Shown here piece by piece: positions 39,081-50,400 of a DNA stretch of 64,000 bases. Origin of the DNA: Phallusia mammillata. Lineage: Eukaryota > Chordata > Ascidiacea > Phlebobranchia > Ascidiidae. The position numbers and the translations under genes were made by a program. The stretch lies in the NCBI GenBank assembly GCA_003260075.1, contig QLIY01000002.1:372746-436745 (forward strand). Direction: 5' to 3'. Each line of letters opens with the position of its first letter. Positions within the stretch are counted from its first letter, which is position 1. A model generated the notes under the pieces. That model was not told the origin of the DNA, ran no database searches, and saw only the letters and a list, made by a program, of their open reading frames with translations.

Positions 39081-40309
39081 TTCGCTTTGTCTTGGTTTGG
39101 GGGCGCTTAGGCTGGGGCATGCGCACTAAAAACAACAACCCCCCTTTTTTAGCTACACTTATGAACTCAAACGACGCTTGTATTGTGATATTTTAGTGAG
39201 TAATACCGGTTTAAAGGAAGAATAACAATAGCTTCCTGGACTACCGGTGCAAAACAATGCACCTGGCGGATTCAGTTGGTCCGTTTTTCGTCGTCATGTT
39301 AATGTTTTGCCAATGAACCTTAATCCCACACACCTAGTTGTTTGTATTACTAACATTAAAACGAAACTATAAAGCCAACGACAACTAGAATAAATCATTT
39401 TTGTAATACGTATTGTTTCAACACATTTAAAACAGTATTGACAATGACAGCTTTTGTCTAAACGGAAATTGAATGCAATAAGGGTTAGTTACATTTCCTA
39501 AAATAGCAACGCATCTATACAATTTTTGTTTCTCTATCTGCCGTTGTACTAATGACTTGGTTGAAAATATCAAGCTCTAACAACCGGCATTTTTAGCTTG
39601 TATTTTAAATTCCCAATAAACAAAAGTTGAATCAGAAAGAGCTCAAGAGCTTTACCTTGCATTTAAGCTACCAGTTTCAACTTATGACATACACACATGA
39701 CGTCGTTTTAAACACGTCACAAACGAACAGTTGTAAATGAGGCCATGTTGGTTATCATATTTCGCCCCAGTGGTGAAATCATTCGTCTAATCTATTTGAT
39801 GGTGTAACTTGTGGACGCCGCTATTCCGACTTGTTCGTGTGTAAGACAGATGGTGTAAATGTTGCCGTTCTATATTTACACAAATACGCGAATTGTTTAC
39901 ATAGTGACCGATGGACAATGGATTTCTACAAACGACCGTTGGCCACTGTTTTTACTGTCGGTTCAATTATTAATAAAGTAGAATAAAGGTAAATATAACA
40001 AACCAAATTAGGTCAAGCTTGGCCATTTTAACAAAACGTCGCCGTTCTTAATACGAGCTAAGAACTAAAAAACGCCGAATTTAACGTGAAGTTGACATTG
40101 AACATTAAGGCTAGCTCTCTTGCGGTATCTTGTGTTTAAATTGACCCGTACTAACCACACAAACTGGATTTGACGTTAAACAGCGACAAAACCTCTCTTG
40201 CGCTCTCTTGAGGTAAAATACTTAATCATGCACCGTCCACCGCGAGTCGACAAAAATCAATAAATGTTGAATGGCCTGGCGCGCCTGACCCATATACAGA
40301 CATAAAAAA

Positions 40310-40375
40310 ACCTTGACCGGGATTTGTCCCCGGAAGAGTCCTGGGTTCGAACCCCGCGAAAAAAATAAATAAATG
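40310..40375 (+). mobile_element. tRNA-derived SINE fragment
   Basis: Contains GGGATTTGTCCCCGGAAGAG and the B box GGGTTCGAACCCC, followed by an A-rich tail with AAATAAATAAATG. Probably the promoter head of a truncated SINE. Confidence 0.55.
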
Positions 40376-40433
40376 TTGACACATATTTTAATCTGGCAAT
40401 AGGCTAGATCTTTAACTGGGATTTGTAATGCAC

Positions 40434-40749
40434 TGAATTGTCCAATTATTCTGACTGTTTGTAACCAATGAAATATACAGTCGTAAAACAGCTTATAGTC
40501 TAATCAAATCAACTAGTAACTTAACTCTGTACTGCAGTATTTCAATGACTCTATATCTAGCCTAATTACTTGTATAAACCCCCCCCCCTGAATTGTCCAA
40601 TTATTCTGACTGTTTGTAACCAATGAAATATACAGTTATAAAACAGCCTTTAGTCTAATCAAATCAACTAGTAGGCTAACTTAACTCTCTACTGCAGCTT
40701 TTCAATGACTCTATATCTAGCCTAATTACGTGTATAAGCCCCCCCCCCC
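40434..40749. repeat. C-junction duplication: 40434-40578 / C10 / 40589-40738 / C11
   Basis: TGAATTGTCCAATTATTCTG ... GTGTATAA(A/G) is repeated, and both copies are followed by a C run (40579-40588 and 40739-40749). The repeating unit here includes the C run. Confidence 0.94.
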
Positions 40750-40766
40750 AATTCCGTAAATTCCTC

Positions 40767-41293
40767 TCTTGGCGTCTCTGCCTGCAGCAAACAGCAATTA
40801 ATCTGTTTGTCAGAAAGCGTTCCTGACTTTGCTTTGAGTCAGCTTATGTAATTTAATGTCAAAAGTGTTGTTGCTTTTTGTAAACTGCTTGTAGATAGTA
40901 TTTTTGTAAATGACGTCAAGACTGGTGAAGTCATTTCAATTCTCGGACCAGGCTAAACAATATGGGCCTAAAAACCACAACTACGAAGGCCTGAAAAATG
41001 ATCTTTTTGACAATCCGCTCAAAAACCCCCCCCCCCTCTTGGCGTCTTTGCCTGCAGCAAACAGCAATTAATCTGTTTGTCAGAAAACGTTCTTAAATTT
41101 GCTTCGACTCAGCTTATGTAATTTAATGTCAAAATAAGTGTTGTTACTTTTTGTAAACTGCTTGTAGATAGTATTTGTGTAAATGACGTCAAGACTGGTC
41201 ATTTCAATTCTCGGACCTGGCTAAACAAATTAGGCCTAAAAACCACAACTACGAAGGCCTGAAAAATGATCTTTATGACAATCCGCTCAAAAA
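40767..41293. repeat. C-junction duplication: 40767-41025 / C11 / 41037-41293
   Basis: TCTTGGCGTCTCTGCCTGCA ... GACAATCCGCTCAAAAA is repeated across C11 (41026-41036). Differences include several substitutions and indels of 3-7 bp. Confidence 0.93.
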
Positions 41294-42735
41294 AGCTACC
41301 CGCAACTTGAAGTCACAAACCAGCCCAATTAGGCGGGAAAACCGCCACCCTGGCAACACCAGTAATCAAATCAGACAAGAGGTTGGAATGCAAAAGCTTC
41401 TCCGCTTTATTCGTAAACTCAAACAACGCATTCGGTCACGGGACGCACAACAGTAGGGACAGATGTACAGCAAGAAATTAAGAGGGCAGACCAAAATATG
41501 TACAAAATCAGTAAGCTGTCAGCAAGAGTTACTACTATATACAGAGCTGGTGATTTATGGTCTTTCAAGCATTGAGAAAACGATAAAAATACGAAAAAAC
41601 GTTGAAAGACAGCAGCACATAACGATGTCATTGACGAATTCAGGCATACAAAACTTGGGTAGCGTTCAACGATTTGGCAGTGTTCAGAGCTTTTGGTATT
41701 ATGGAGTTCATTTTGTGTGTGCCTTACTGAAACATTATGTGCGACGCCAAAAGTTTACATTGCACTAAAACTTATGGCTTATTTGACTCAAGTTTAGGCT
41801 AATTCTTATTAGGACGGAGGGTATGTTGTAATATTATGGTGTTACATCTGTAGTGGTGCAAACTGTTTTATTCATAGTGGTTCCAGTCTCTGCTACTAAA
41901 AGCGCGATTTTAATGCTAAAATACATGGATAAAAGCCCGTTAAGTTAGCCGAGTGTCAAAGTTGTAGTGAGGTATGGTTACTTCGTTGCTTGGGGCCACT
42001 CCAAAGAAATAGGCTAAACGCGCTGTTGGCATGAAAACTAGCATAGTAAGGTTACTGCGTACAGCGAATAGCAAATAATAGGAAAAAACACAAGTTCACA
42101 CTCAAACACAACCGGCATTTTTAACTGCGATTTTAGAAGAATTACATCACATTGGCAAGCGGGTATTCGGCAAGGTTAATATAGAAAAACGCCATCGCGA
42201 AATTAAGGTCTTCTGCGCATGCGCAAAAATATGCAACGACGTAGTACAAGTGAGGAAACAAAAAAATACATACCAAGAAAAAGCTAAGATTTCAAACGCT
42301 TATTTTGAGCAAATTAATTTGAGTTGAACGAAGGAATAAAATTCGTATAATTCGTAAGCTTTTTATTAAATGTTAGCAGCAATTATGTAGTGCAAATGTT
42401 AGGGTTTCAAATCTTACTTTTTGTCCAAGTATATTTCACACAAAATAAAAACAGAAAAATGTCGCGTGTCGCGTGTCGCTTGGCGGCGAACTTTTGTGTC
42501 GCGCGACACGTTGCAACTTTTAGACAAACAAAATACAAAATGGCGAATGAGTAAGTTCTTGTTTTTCTAGTTGTCTTATGATGCCTAAAGTCCCTAACTT
42601 TTGTGGCAAATAGAAGCAGCCATTGAAAATCAAAAACGCGAAAGAGATGACAATAAATAATAACACACACAATACGGTCACTGGTGGTGCTGGCTGGCAA
42701 AACAAATGTCCCTATTGGTCGTGTTTACAGATAGA

Positions 42736-42741
42736 TTTATT
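42736..42741 (-). promoter_or_regulatory. AATAAA overlapping the dac stop codon
   Basis: On the minus strand the last codons read CAA-TAA-A, so AATAAA spans the stop. If used, it would leave a 3' UTR of only tens of bases. Its use is uncertain. Confidence 0.5.
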
Positions 42742-42792
42742 GAGATGCTGAAGGCTGGTAGAGAAGAGAGTTCTTGAAGTAGTGTCTTGCAT
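42737..42792 (-). CDS. dac: dac last coding exon
   Basis: The acceptor TGTTATAG leads to DARHYFKNSLLYQPSASQ and TAA. It matches the spacing of the conserved Dach C-terminus (GRLYLKTTVMY). An alternative upstream acceptor (TTTTTTCAG) soon hits a stop, and the conserved ending favours this one. Confidence 0.65.
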
Positions 42793-45700
42793 CTATAACA
42801 GCCCAAAAAATTTTTTGATGTAAAACCTCAAATGAAGTAGGGTGAAAATTTTGCTTTGTAAAAACAGAGGACAAAAAATGTCCTCTGAAAAAATGGAGTA
42901 TATGTCCATTATCAATTGGCGTAGCCAGAGCAAAGGTCATGATCCCCCCAAAAGAGCATGAAAATGCCCCCCACCCCCCCCCTCCCCCCAAAAAATGCCT
43001 CTTTCAAAAATATTTCGTTTACGCCACCGTTTTCCATCATAAAATAAAAACCATTATAAATTAAAAAAAAAAATCAGCTAACTAATGCGTTTTGAGTCTC
43101 GGATTTAAAATACTGCCTAATTTCTCTTAAAATGCTTCAAATATTTGCTTACCTTGAAGTGCAAGATGTTCGGAACGCTCCTGTCTTCCAATTCCTAAGT
43201 CGATGGCCAAGTCTGGAGCACGAACTTCTGTGAAAATAAATTATTTAAAATAAGAAAACCTTCAATTTATCCATGAATATGTTTAATTATCTAGTTTGTA
43301 CAGAGCCTAGGTTTACAGATAACATAATTTTCTACGATTTAAAACTATTTATTGCTAATATGAAGTTGCAAAATTAATAACCTTTAAAACACGCGGATTC
43401 GAACCTACATTAGATGTTCTGTAATTTAGTTTTCAAATGATGTTTTTACCACAAGTCTTAACACAGGAAGCCACTACCATTGACAAGAGAGCCTTATCGT
43501 AAAGTTAACGGAGAAAAAAAGGTAAAAAAATGCATGCTGCTCTGAAACACACTTATGTTAGGTCTGGCAATTATCGCGGTTTAGTCCTATTTCTTTACCT
43601 GGCATTATGCTGCGTCTCGAATATTCTGGACTAGACTGATCGTCCGACCCGTAGTTATTGCTGTTGTTAGCGTTGCTGGCGTTCGACGAAACGGTAAGAT
43701 CATTTTGAGGTGATGGAGTGCTTCTTTGGTTGGCTGGAATAACAAAAATAGCCAATTCAATAAAGTGAATTCTAAATTATGTGATTTTATTTTAGTCAAT
43801 ATTAGACCGTTTTGATTCGTTTCAAGAAAGCAAAAAATTAATTCCATGGTTAAAAATTAATGATAAATAGATAAATAAGCTGCAGACAGGACACACTGTT
43901 GCGACCTATATGGCCTTTTCAATGCAGCTGGTGACAAGACATTGAAAGTAAGGGTTAGTATAATAAATAAACACAAATTTAATTACAGCATTTATAGCCT
44001 ACATATTCTATAGTTTAAAAATATCATTGATGTTTTTTATTTGTTTGTGCCAAGTAAACATTTTTGAGGTAAACAAAAAGTCCGGTATTTGAGGCCAGAA
44101 AATGTCTACAAAACTTAAACAAAAATCACTCACCATTGGTTTGTACGGCAGAGATACGAGCCGAGAACACAGAGCCGTCGTACGATGTCGCTGTTGGGTA
44201 GCTAGATACGGGAGACGAATCGCTAGTGGGCGTCATGGAGCTGTCGGGCTGGTTCTCATGAGCTATTCTTGGCGAAGACAGTGAGCTTCTTGGCGACGGC
44301 TGGCTCGCTTCAACGTTCTCAACTGCTGAAAAAAGTTTCACAGTGTTAATTATTATAGCTTGCACAAAACTGTATTCCATAGTTTATGTAACCAAGATAT
44401 GTGGCCAATTGACTACTTTGTTTCGCGTAAGTTAAGGTGTATGAGGATCTATTCCAAGCCAACCAGCTAAGGAGTGGGTTTTTGGTTCACTTTTGTTGAG
44501 AATAGTGACAACCTATTATACAACTTTCACTACGTGATTAACTAGTCTACGGTGTAGCTGCAGCGCGTTTAGTCAAGAGCCACTATTTGTGCCCTCCGCT
44601 ATAATGTGCTCCATAACTTTAAACGCCGCACAGCCATTACCGACTTGATTATATGAGTGCAATTGTGTCGCTATGTCTTCTTTCACCAAGCCAAATAAAC
44701 TCAACTCAACCCTAGTGTCAAAATTTTAAAAAAGCCCCCCCCCCCGATTAACTAGTCTACGGTGTAGCTGCAGCGCGTTTAGTCAAGAGCCACCATTTGT
44801 GCCCTCCGCTATAGTGTGCTCCATAACTTTAAACGCCGCACAGCCATTTCCGACTTGATTATATGAGTGCAATTGTGTCGCTATGTCTTCTTTCCCCAAG
44901 CGAAATAAACTCAACTCAACCCTAGTGTCAAAATTTTAAAAAGCGAAAAAACAAAGCTCATTTCAAGCCAAGAGAAAAAACTTTGACTTTGCTAGGCTAG
45001 GAACAAGTTTCTAGGATAATTTTCGTGACAAAAAGTGGATTCCATTACACACCTTTCCACTAAAAGATACCATAGTATCATCAAAGACGTTAAATGAAGA
45101 CTTAAGAATAAGATAATGTCTTATAATCATTTCCCATTGTAACGGCTTCCAGGAAAAAAATGTCTAAAATGTTATTGTCAGCCCGTCGTACGATCTATTC
45201 ACCATTCTCCCATTCGTAAATCCCAATATTTGGCGAGCATACTTACAATTGACGTCATGGCCAAGCATCCGTTGCATGGAGACCAGTTTTGCCTGCAGTC
45301 GTTTGTTTTCCTTTCGCTGATGGTGTAAATCGCTTTCGCTGTCGGCTGCGAAAAGTAAACGTTTGTGAGAATTGGGAAATGGGCGGAAAGAGGAAGGGCA
45401 TTTATTTATTTATGGCAAAAAATACTATGGCCAACGCGTAAACAAAACATTGGAAGAAGGTGATTCTATTTGAATAAGGTGAAATACCACCCAAGTGATA
45501 CTGTTCAGTTTAAACACTCCCCCCCCCCCGCGAAAAGTAAACGTTTGTGAGAATTGGGAAATGGGCGGAAAGAGGAACGGCATTTATTTATTTATGGCAA
45601 AAAATACTATGACCAACGCGTAAACAAAACATTGGAAGAAGGGGATTCTATTTGAATAAGGTGAAATACCACCCAAGTGATACTGTTCGGTTTAAACACT

Positions 45701-46672
45701 TTTTATTTCGAAAAAGGCATGAATCTGACAATGTTATAAATTTGGGTCAATGCAGGAATTATGCATAATATCAGATGCCAGTCAAGCGTACGTTAAGTTT
45801 TGTTAAAAAGACTCTTTCGGGGCCAAAACACAAAAATGAACCGGCTTCAAATTGAAATCAATATTAAACAAATACTTTATCATTTCCTTGCGATTTTCTA
45901 ATTGTTTTTTGCACCCCCCCCCCTGCCAGTCAAGCGTACGTTAAGTTTTGTTAAAAAGACTCTTTCGGGGCAAAACACAAAAATAAACCGGCTTAAATAT
46001 TTGGTAGTAATTGCTGGAAAGTACACGATATTATTATCCGAGGTTATAAAAAACACATTTCCACTGCCATTTATTGAAATACATTTTTACCATTCCGAGG
46101 TACTGTGGTCTGACACATTAATTCCATCGCGAGAAAAGATTTATACGCGAAAAGTTTGTACAGCGAATTGGCAAAAAGAGATTATTAAATCGTTAAAACT
46201 TATGTTATTGTATTTTCATATCTCAGTGTTGTAAGATCAATGGAAGGGAGTGAATGATTTATTTGTCTGTGTTACTCCAAATATGGATAAACGTTTATGT
46301 GTGGTTTGCAGAACTTTCCAGAAAAACAATCAATAATAGACAACATTTTTTGTTTTATGTCATATCTGTTTACACTTCTGCATACACAAGTTCATATTAA
46401 GTAGTTTCTATATCGCTAGCATGTTTATATGCAACATTATACCCTTTTGGCTTACATTTACGCCCTTTTACCACATTTTTCGGTTAATATAGAGTGCACA
46501 CGCGCTGTTTTGCTTTCACAGAATCAGATAACACGGAAAGTGTGATAGTTTGTAATAATGTTACACATGCTTTCTGAGAATGCGTTTAAATCCGACCTGA
46601 TAGGTTTGGCAACAACAAGAATCACTCGAGATTTCAACCAAAGCCAACAACATTAACTTAATCCATGATCGT

Positions 46673-46731
<59 letters not shown>

Positions 46732-47363
46732 ACTTGTAGAATATAGGCCAGAATCACGCAATTCTCCTTACAACAAAAGTACCAGCCTTAGCATGGTATG
46801 CCACTGTTGGCCTTGCATGGATCAAATATTTTTCAAATCAAGCAATATTGGACTACTTTATCTTGCCAAAACCAATCTTAATTCAATTGGTAATTCGTTT
46901 TTAGTCTATATGTGTTTTTGTTTTGCATCTAAATCTCAGTATTAACGTCTATTAAAACTAAAATATATTTTGAAACGCTATAGGCCTACTAACAGTTAAA
47001 ACGTTATCGTTTGTAAAGTAATTATGAAACGCCAGGAAAAACAAAAATATTTCAAGAAACACTACGTTTATCTAATTTCCGGTAAATAATTGACATAATT
47101 AATCACACAGTCAAGAAAAGTCAGTTAAAACAAAAATATTTCGAGAAACACTGCGTCTAATTTAATTTTCGCCGAAAGGACAGTAATCGTTTATCAGGCG
47201 ACCAACGTTGGCCTAGTTTCGACGTTCAACTTTAAACCGTTTCAGGGCCCACCCGATCTCGGAACGGGGCCCATACATCAAATCGCGGCGTCTGTGAAAC
47301 CGCTGGCGCCGAGAGCGTCCAGAACTTGACATTTTTTGATGACTGAGTTCGTTTTGCTGTACG

Positions 47364-47442
<79 letters not shown>

Positions 47443-50400
47443 GATTTTCGACGCCAGAAAAGCAAAACAAGGCGCGGCTTTTGATGAATGCCAACTCTCA
47501 ATCTCTTTTAATCAGCCAATACAAAAACTAAGATTTCTATTGTACCTCGTGGTTTGTGTGATCACTCAAGCGTGACCTAGGCATGATGTAACGCTCAATT
47601 CGTGAAGGAATGATCAAATGCGCAATCAGGCAGCGACGCGGGTTTATTTAATTGTTTATTCAAGATAAGACACCGCTCAGGGCTAGCAGATCGATATTTC
47701 TGTCAAAATTCCCGTTTCTATAAGCATTATTTCCCGCTTTGTCTTCAAATCTGCAAGAACTTTTTGGAGTAGGCGCGTTCGCCAGGGAAAGTTAGATTAT
47801 TGATTTGTCGAAATTGGAATAATTTGCTTCTGTTTATTTAATTCGATTTTGGCGGCTTATCGAGATTAATTTGATTTTATCGCGACTTAAAAATATAGTT
47901 GTTTAAAATTAAGTGTAACGCATTTTTGTTTCAACTTTTTCAATGTGATTTTGCAATTTATTGAGCTTGCTATAAAAAATTGGTCGCAAATATTAAATAT
48001 ATAAAATCTATTCATGAAATAAACGTTTTATGCCATAAAAGTTTCTTAAGATATTTACAAATCATTACCCCCCCCCCATATAGTTGTTTAAAATTAAGTG
48101 TAACGCATTTTTGTTTCAACTTTTTTCAATGTGATTTTGCAATTTAGCTTGCAATAAAAATTGGTCGCAATAATTAAATATATAAAATCCATTCATGAAA
48201 TAAACGTTTTATGTCATAAAAGTTTCTAGATATCCACAAATAATTGAAAAGTGTTTCCCAAAAACATTCATGACTAATAATGTCCTACATTTTTACTGTA
48301 ACGCAAATAATAAATCTTTGTTTCTCGTCGTTAGTAAATCTTCAGCGCGTAAAATTTAACAGCGCAATAACCCTGATTCAAAACAAACACAGTTACTGGT
48401 TTAATAAAGAAATGATTCAGCATGGGTTGTTACGGCGGACGACCATAAGTCATCACAAAACCTCTTGTTTCCAGTTTGTGGTGCGCTTCTACAAATGCCA
48501 CCAAATACCGCTGATATCGTAAACTGGTAACTTCTTTCCTAAAACGCGACGTTCGTAGACAGAGCGGAGTCTGTTTAAGGGCAATGAACCTTGATACGAA
48601 AATTAGCATTTAACCACGAGACTTGTGAAATTGCACTTTTATGATTTTTTTCCTAAAGTTCAAAACAATTGTTTTTTCTGGAACTCGTAAAAACCTTAAA
48701 AAAATTTAATCTTTTTGCTTCTTTATAATTTAAGCATTAAAAGATTTACGGGACATCTGTTTACGATAAACAGTTTAAATTATTATGCTATAACAACATA
48801 CTTAACTTCGTTTGATCCATTTAAATTATTAATGTAACGCAACTGCTTCAAAGATCAGTTTAAAACGAACTTTATTTCATATTTTTCATATTTGTCAACA
48901 TGTACTTTTTTTTTAGTTTTCAAAAGGTCCCCCCCCCCCCCCCCCCGTTCCAGAGGTTATGAGTTCACGTACCGCGGCGGGTAAAAACAAAACCTCTTGC
49001 TGAGAGTCACAGAGAAGGGTCATATGTCAGATTAGAGGACGGGTGCTTCATGCTAAGAGCTTATTAAATATTTATTGCCCCCCCCCCGTTCCAGAGGTTA
49101 TGAGTTCACGTACCGCGGCGGGTAAAAACAAAACCCCTTGCTGAGAGTTACAGAGAAGGGTCATATGTCAGATTAGGGGACGGGTGCTTCATGCTAAGAG
49201 CTTATTAAATATTTATTCAAGTATGACGCTTGTTAGGGGGCACTATAATATGATTAATTAATTGACGTGGATCTCATTGTCTTTTGCACGCGGGAGATTG
49301 GCAAGACAGAGGAGATGTTATATTGGATATGTCAAGTGCAATTGAATCTTCTATACGGCTTAAGTAAAGGCACTGTAAAGGCTTAATTCCACGCATTTGT
49401 TCAATGTGTTATAATACATACTCAGATCACTAATTGTCTTAAAATGTATAAAAGTTTTTTGTTTTCTTTAATTAGGGCGCTTTAACAATATTTTAAAGGT
49501 TTTTAGTGACTTTTAAAGACAAATCAAACTTTACAAACGGGTGTAACTGATGTAGCCCTTCATATCACTGATGATGGCATGGACGCTGCCCCCCCCCCAA
49601 TTGACCAGATTTTATTTGACCGGTCAAATGCCCAACCCTAGTTTTTAGTGACCTTTGAAGACAAATCAAACTTTACAAACGGGTGTAACTGATAAAGCCC
49701 TTCATATCACTGATGATGGCATGGACGTTAGTCGAAACGTTTTAACGTCCAACTGGGCCGTTATAGTCATCATTAAATCAAACTTTATTTCTTGCAAAAT
49801 TAAACAATTTCGGTTTTAATTACGCGCAGACTTTACACAGCACAGCTTTAAAATTTTGGTCTCTAGTATTTATTGTTGTTTGTTCTTCCAAATTAAATAT
49901 CTTTGCCTACTTTGCATATTACAAACCGATTAGGTGAAGTGAGTACAATCGTGTCTGCATTTTTACTATCGGAAGCCAAAGCAAAGAATAAACACACTAC
50001 TTTATTTCCTAAGCTGCCCAGCGAGATGAATATCGAACCACACACCACAATAAGATAACAACCGTTAAGGTGTGAGACGAACAAACAATGCACAGGTTTA
50101 ACACGTTTTCGCCACGGGAATTCGCGTCCGTTTTTCCGGCGGATAAACACTTTTGCGCCCGCAAACCCCCCAAAAAATCTCTGCAAACCACAGCAGTGTT
50201 TACACTAAAAGAAATGTAATCGCTGCATCTTATCTTGGTTGCAATGCCCCAAACCAAATGTCGCGGAGAGCGTTTTGACAACAAACAGCATACTCCCCCC
50301 CCCCCTGCAAACCACAGCAGTGTTTACACTAAAAGAAATGTAATCGCTGCATTTTATCTTGGTTGCAATGCCCCAAACCAAATGTCGCGGAGAGTGTTTT

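Larger units (their letters stand above)
39081..42736. other. intergenic region between TMEM131 and dachshund
   Basis: No conserved coding exon was recognised. Contains a SINE fragment (40310-40375), two C-junction duplications (40434-40749 and 40767-41293) and a dispersed repeat near 40960-41360. Open frames of about 100 codons here (for example 41463-41768 and 42407-42700) show no recognisable protein features. Confidence 0.55.
45995..47892. other. dac intron, no exon recognised
   Basis: AT-rich intron with the two long C tracts. A 110-codon plus-strand frame at 45902-46234 begins in a C-run junction and has no recognisable motif. Confidence 0.5.

Noticed and set aside
41463..41768. 101-codon plus-strand frame as a gene
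   Set aside because: No recognisable domain, low conservation signal and AT-rich codon use like the surrounding intergenic DNA.
42737..42991. 84-codon frame starting with poly-Gly as a full last dac exon
   Set aside because: The upstream part is low-complexity intron with C-rich sequence. Only 42737-42792 continues the reading phase from 43153-43227 and resembles the Dach C-terminus.
42960..42992. Another C-run junction at CCCCCCACCCCCCCCCTCCCCCC
   Set aside because: The run is interrupted by A and T and the flanks are not repeated, so it is simple low complexity.
47213..47575. Open frames of 80-93 codons through poly-G/poly-C
   Set aside because: They are poly-Gly or poly-Pro readings of the 76-nt C homopolymer with no recognisable domain and no splice or start context.
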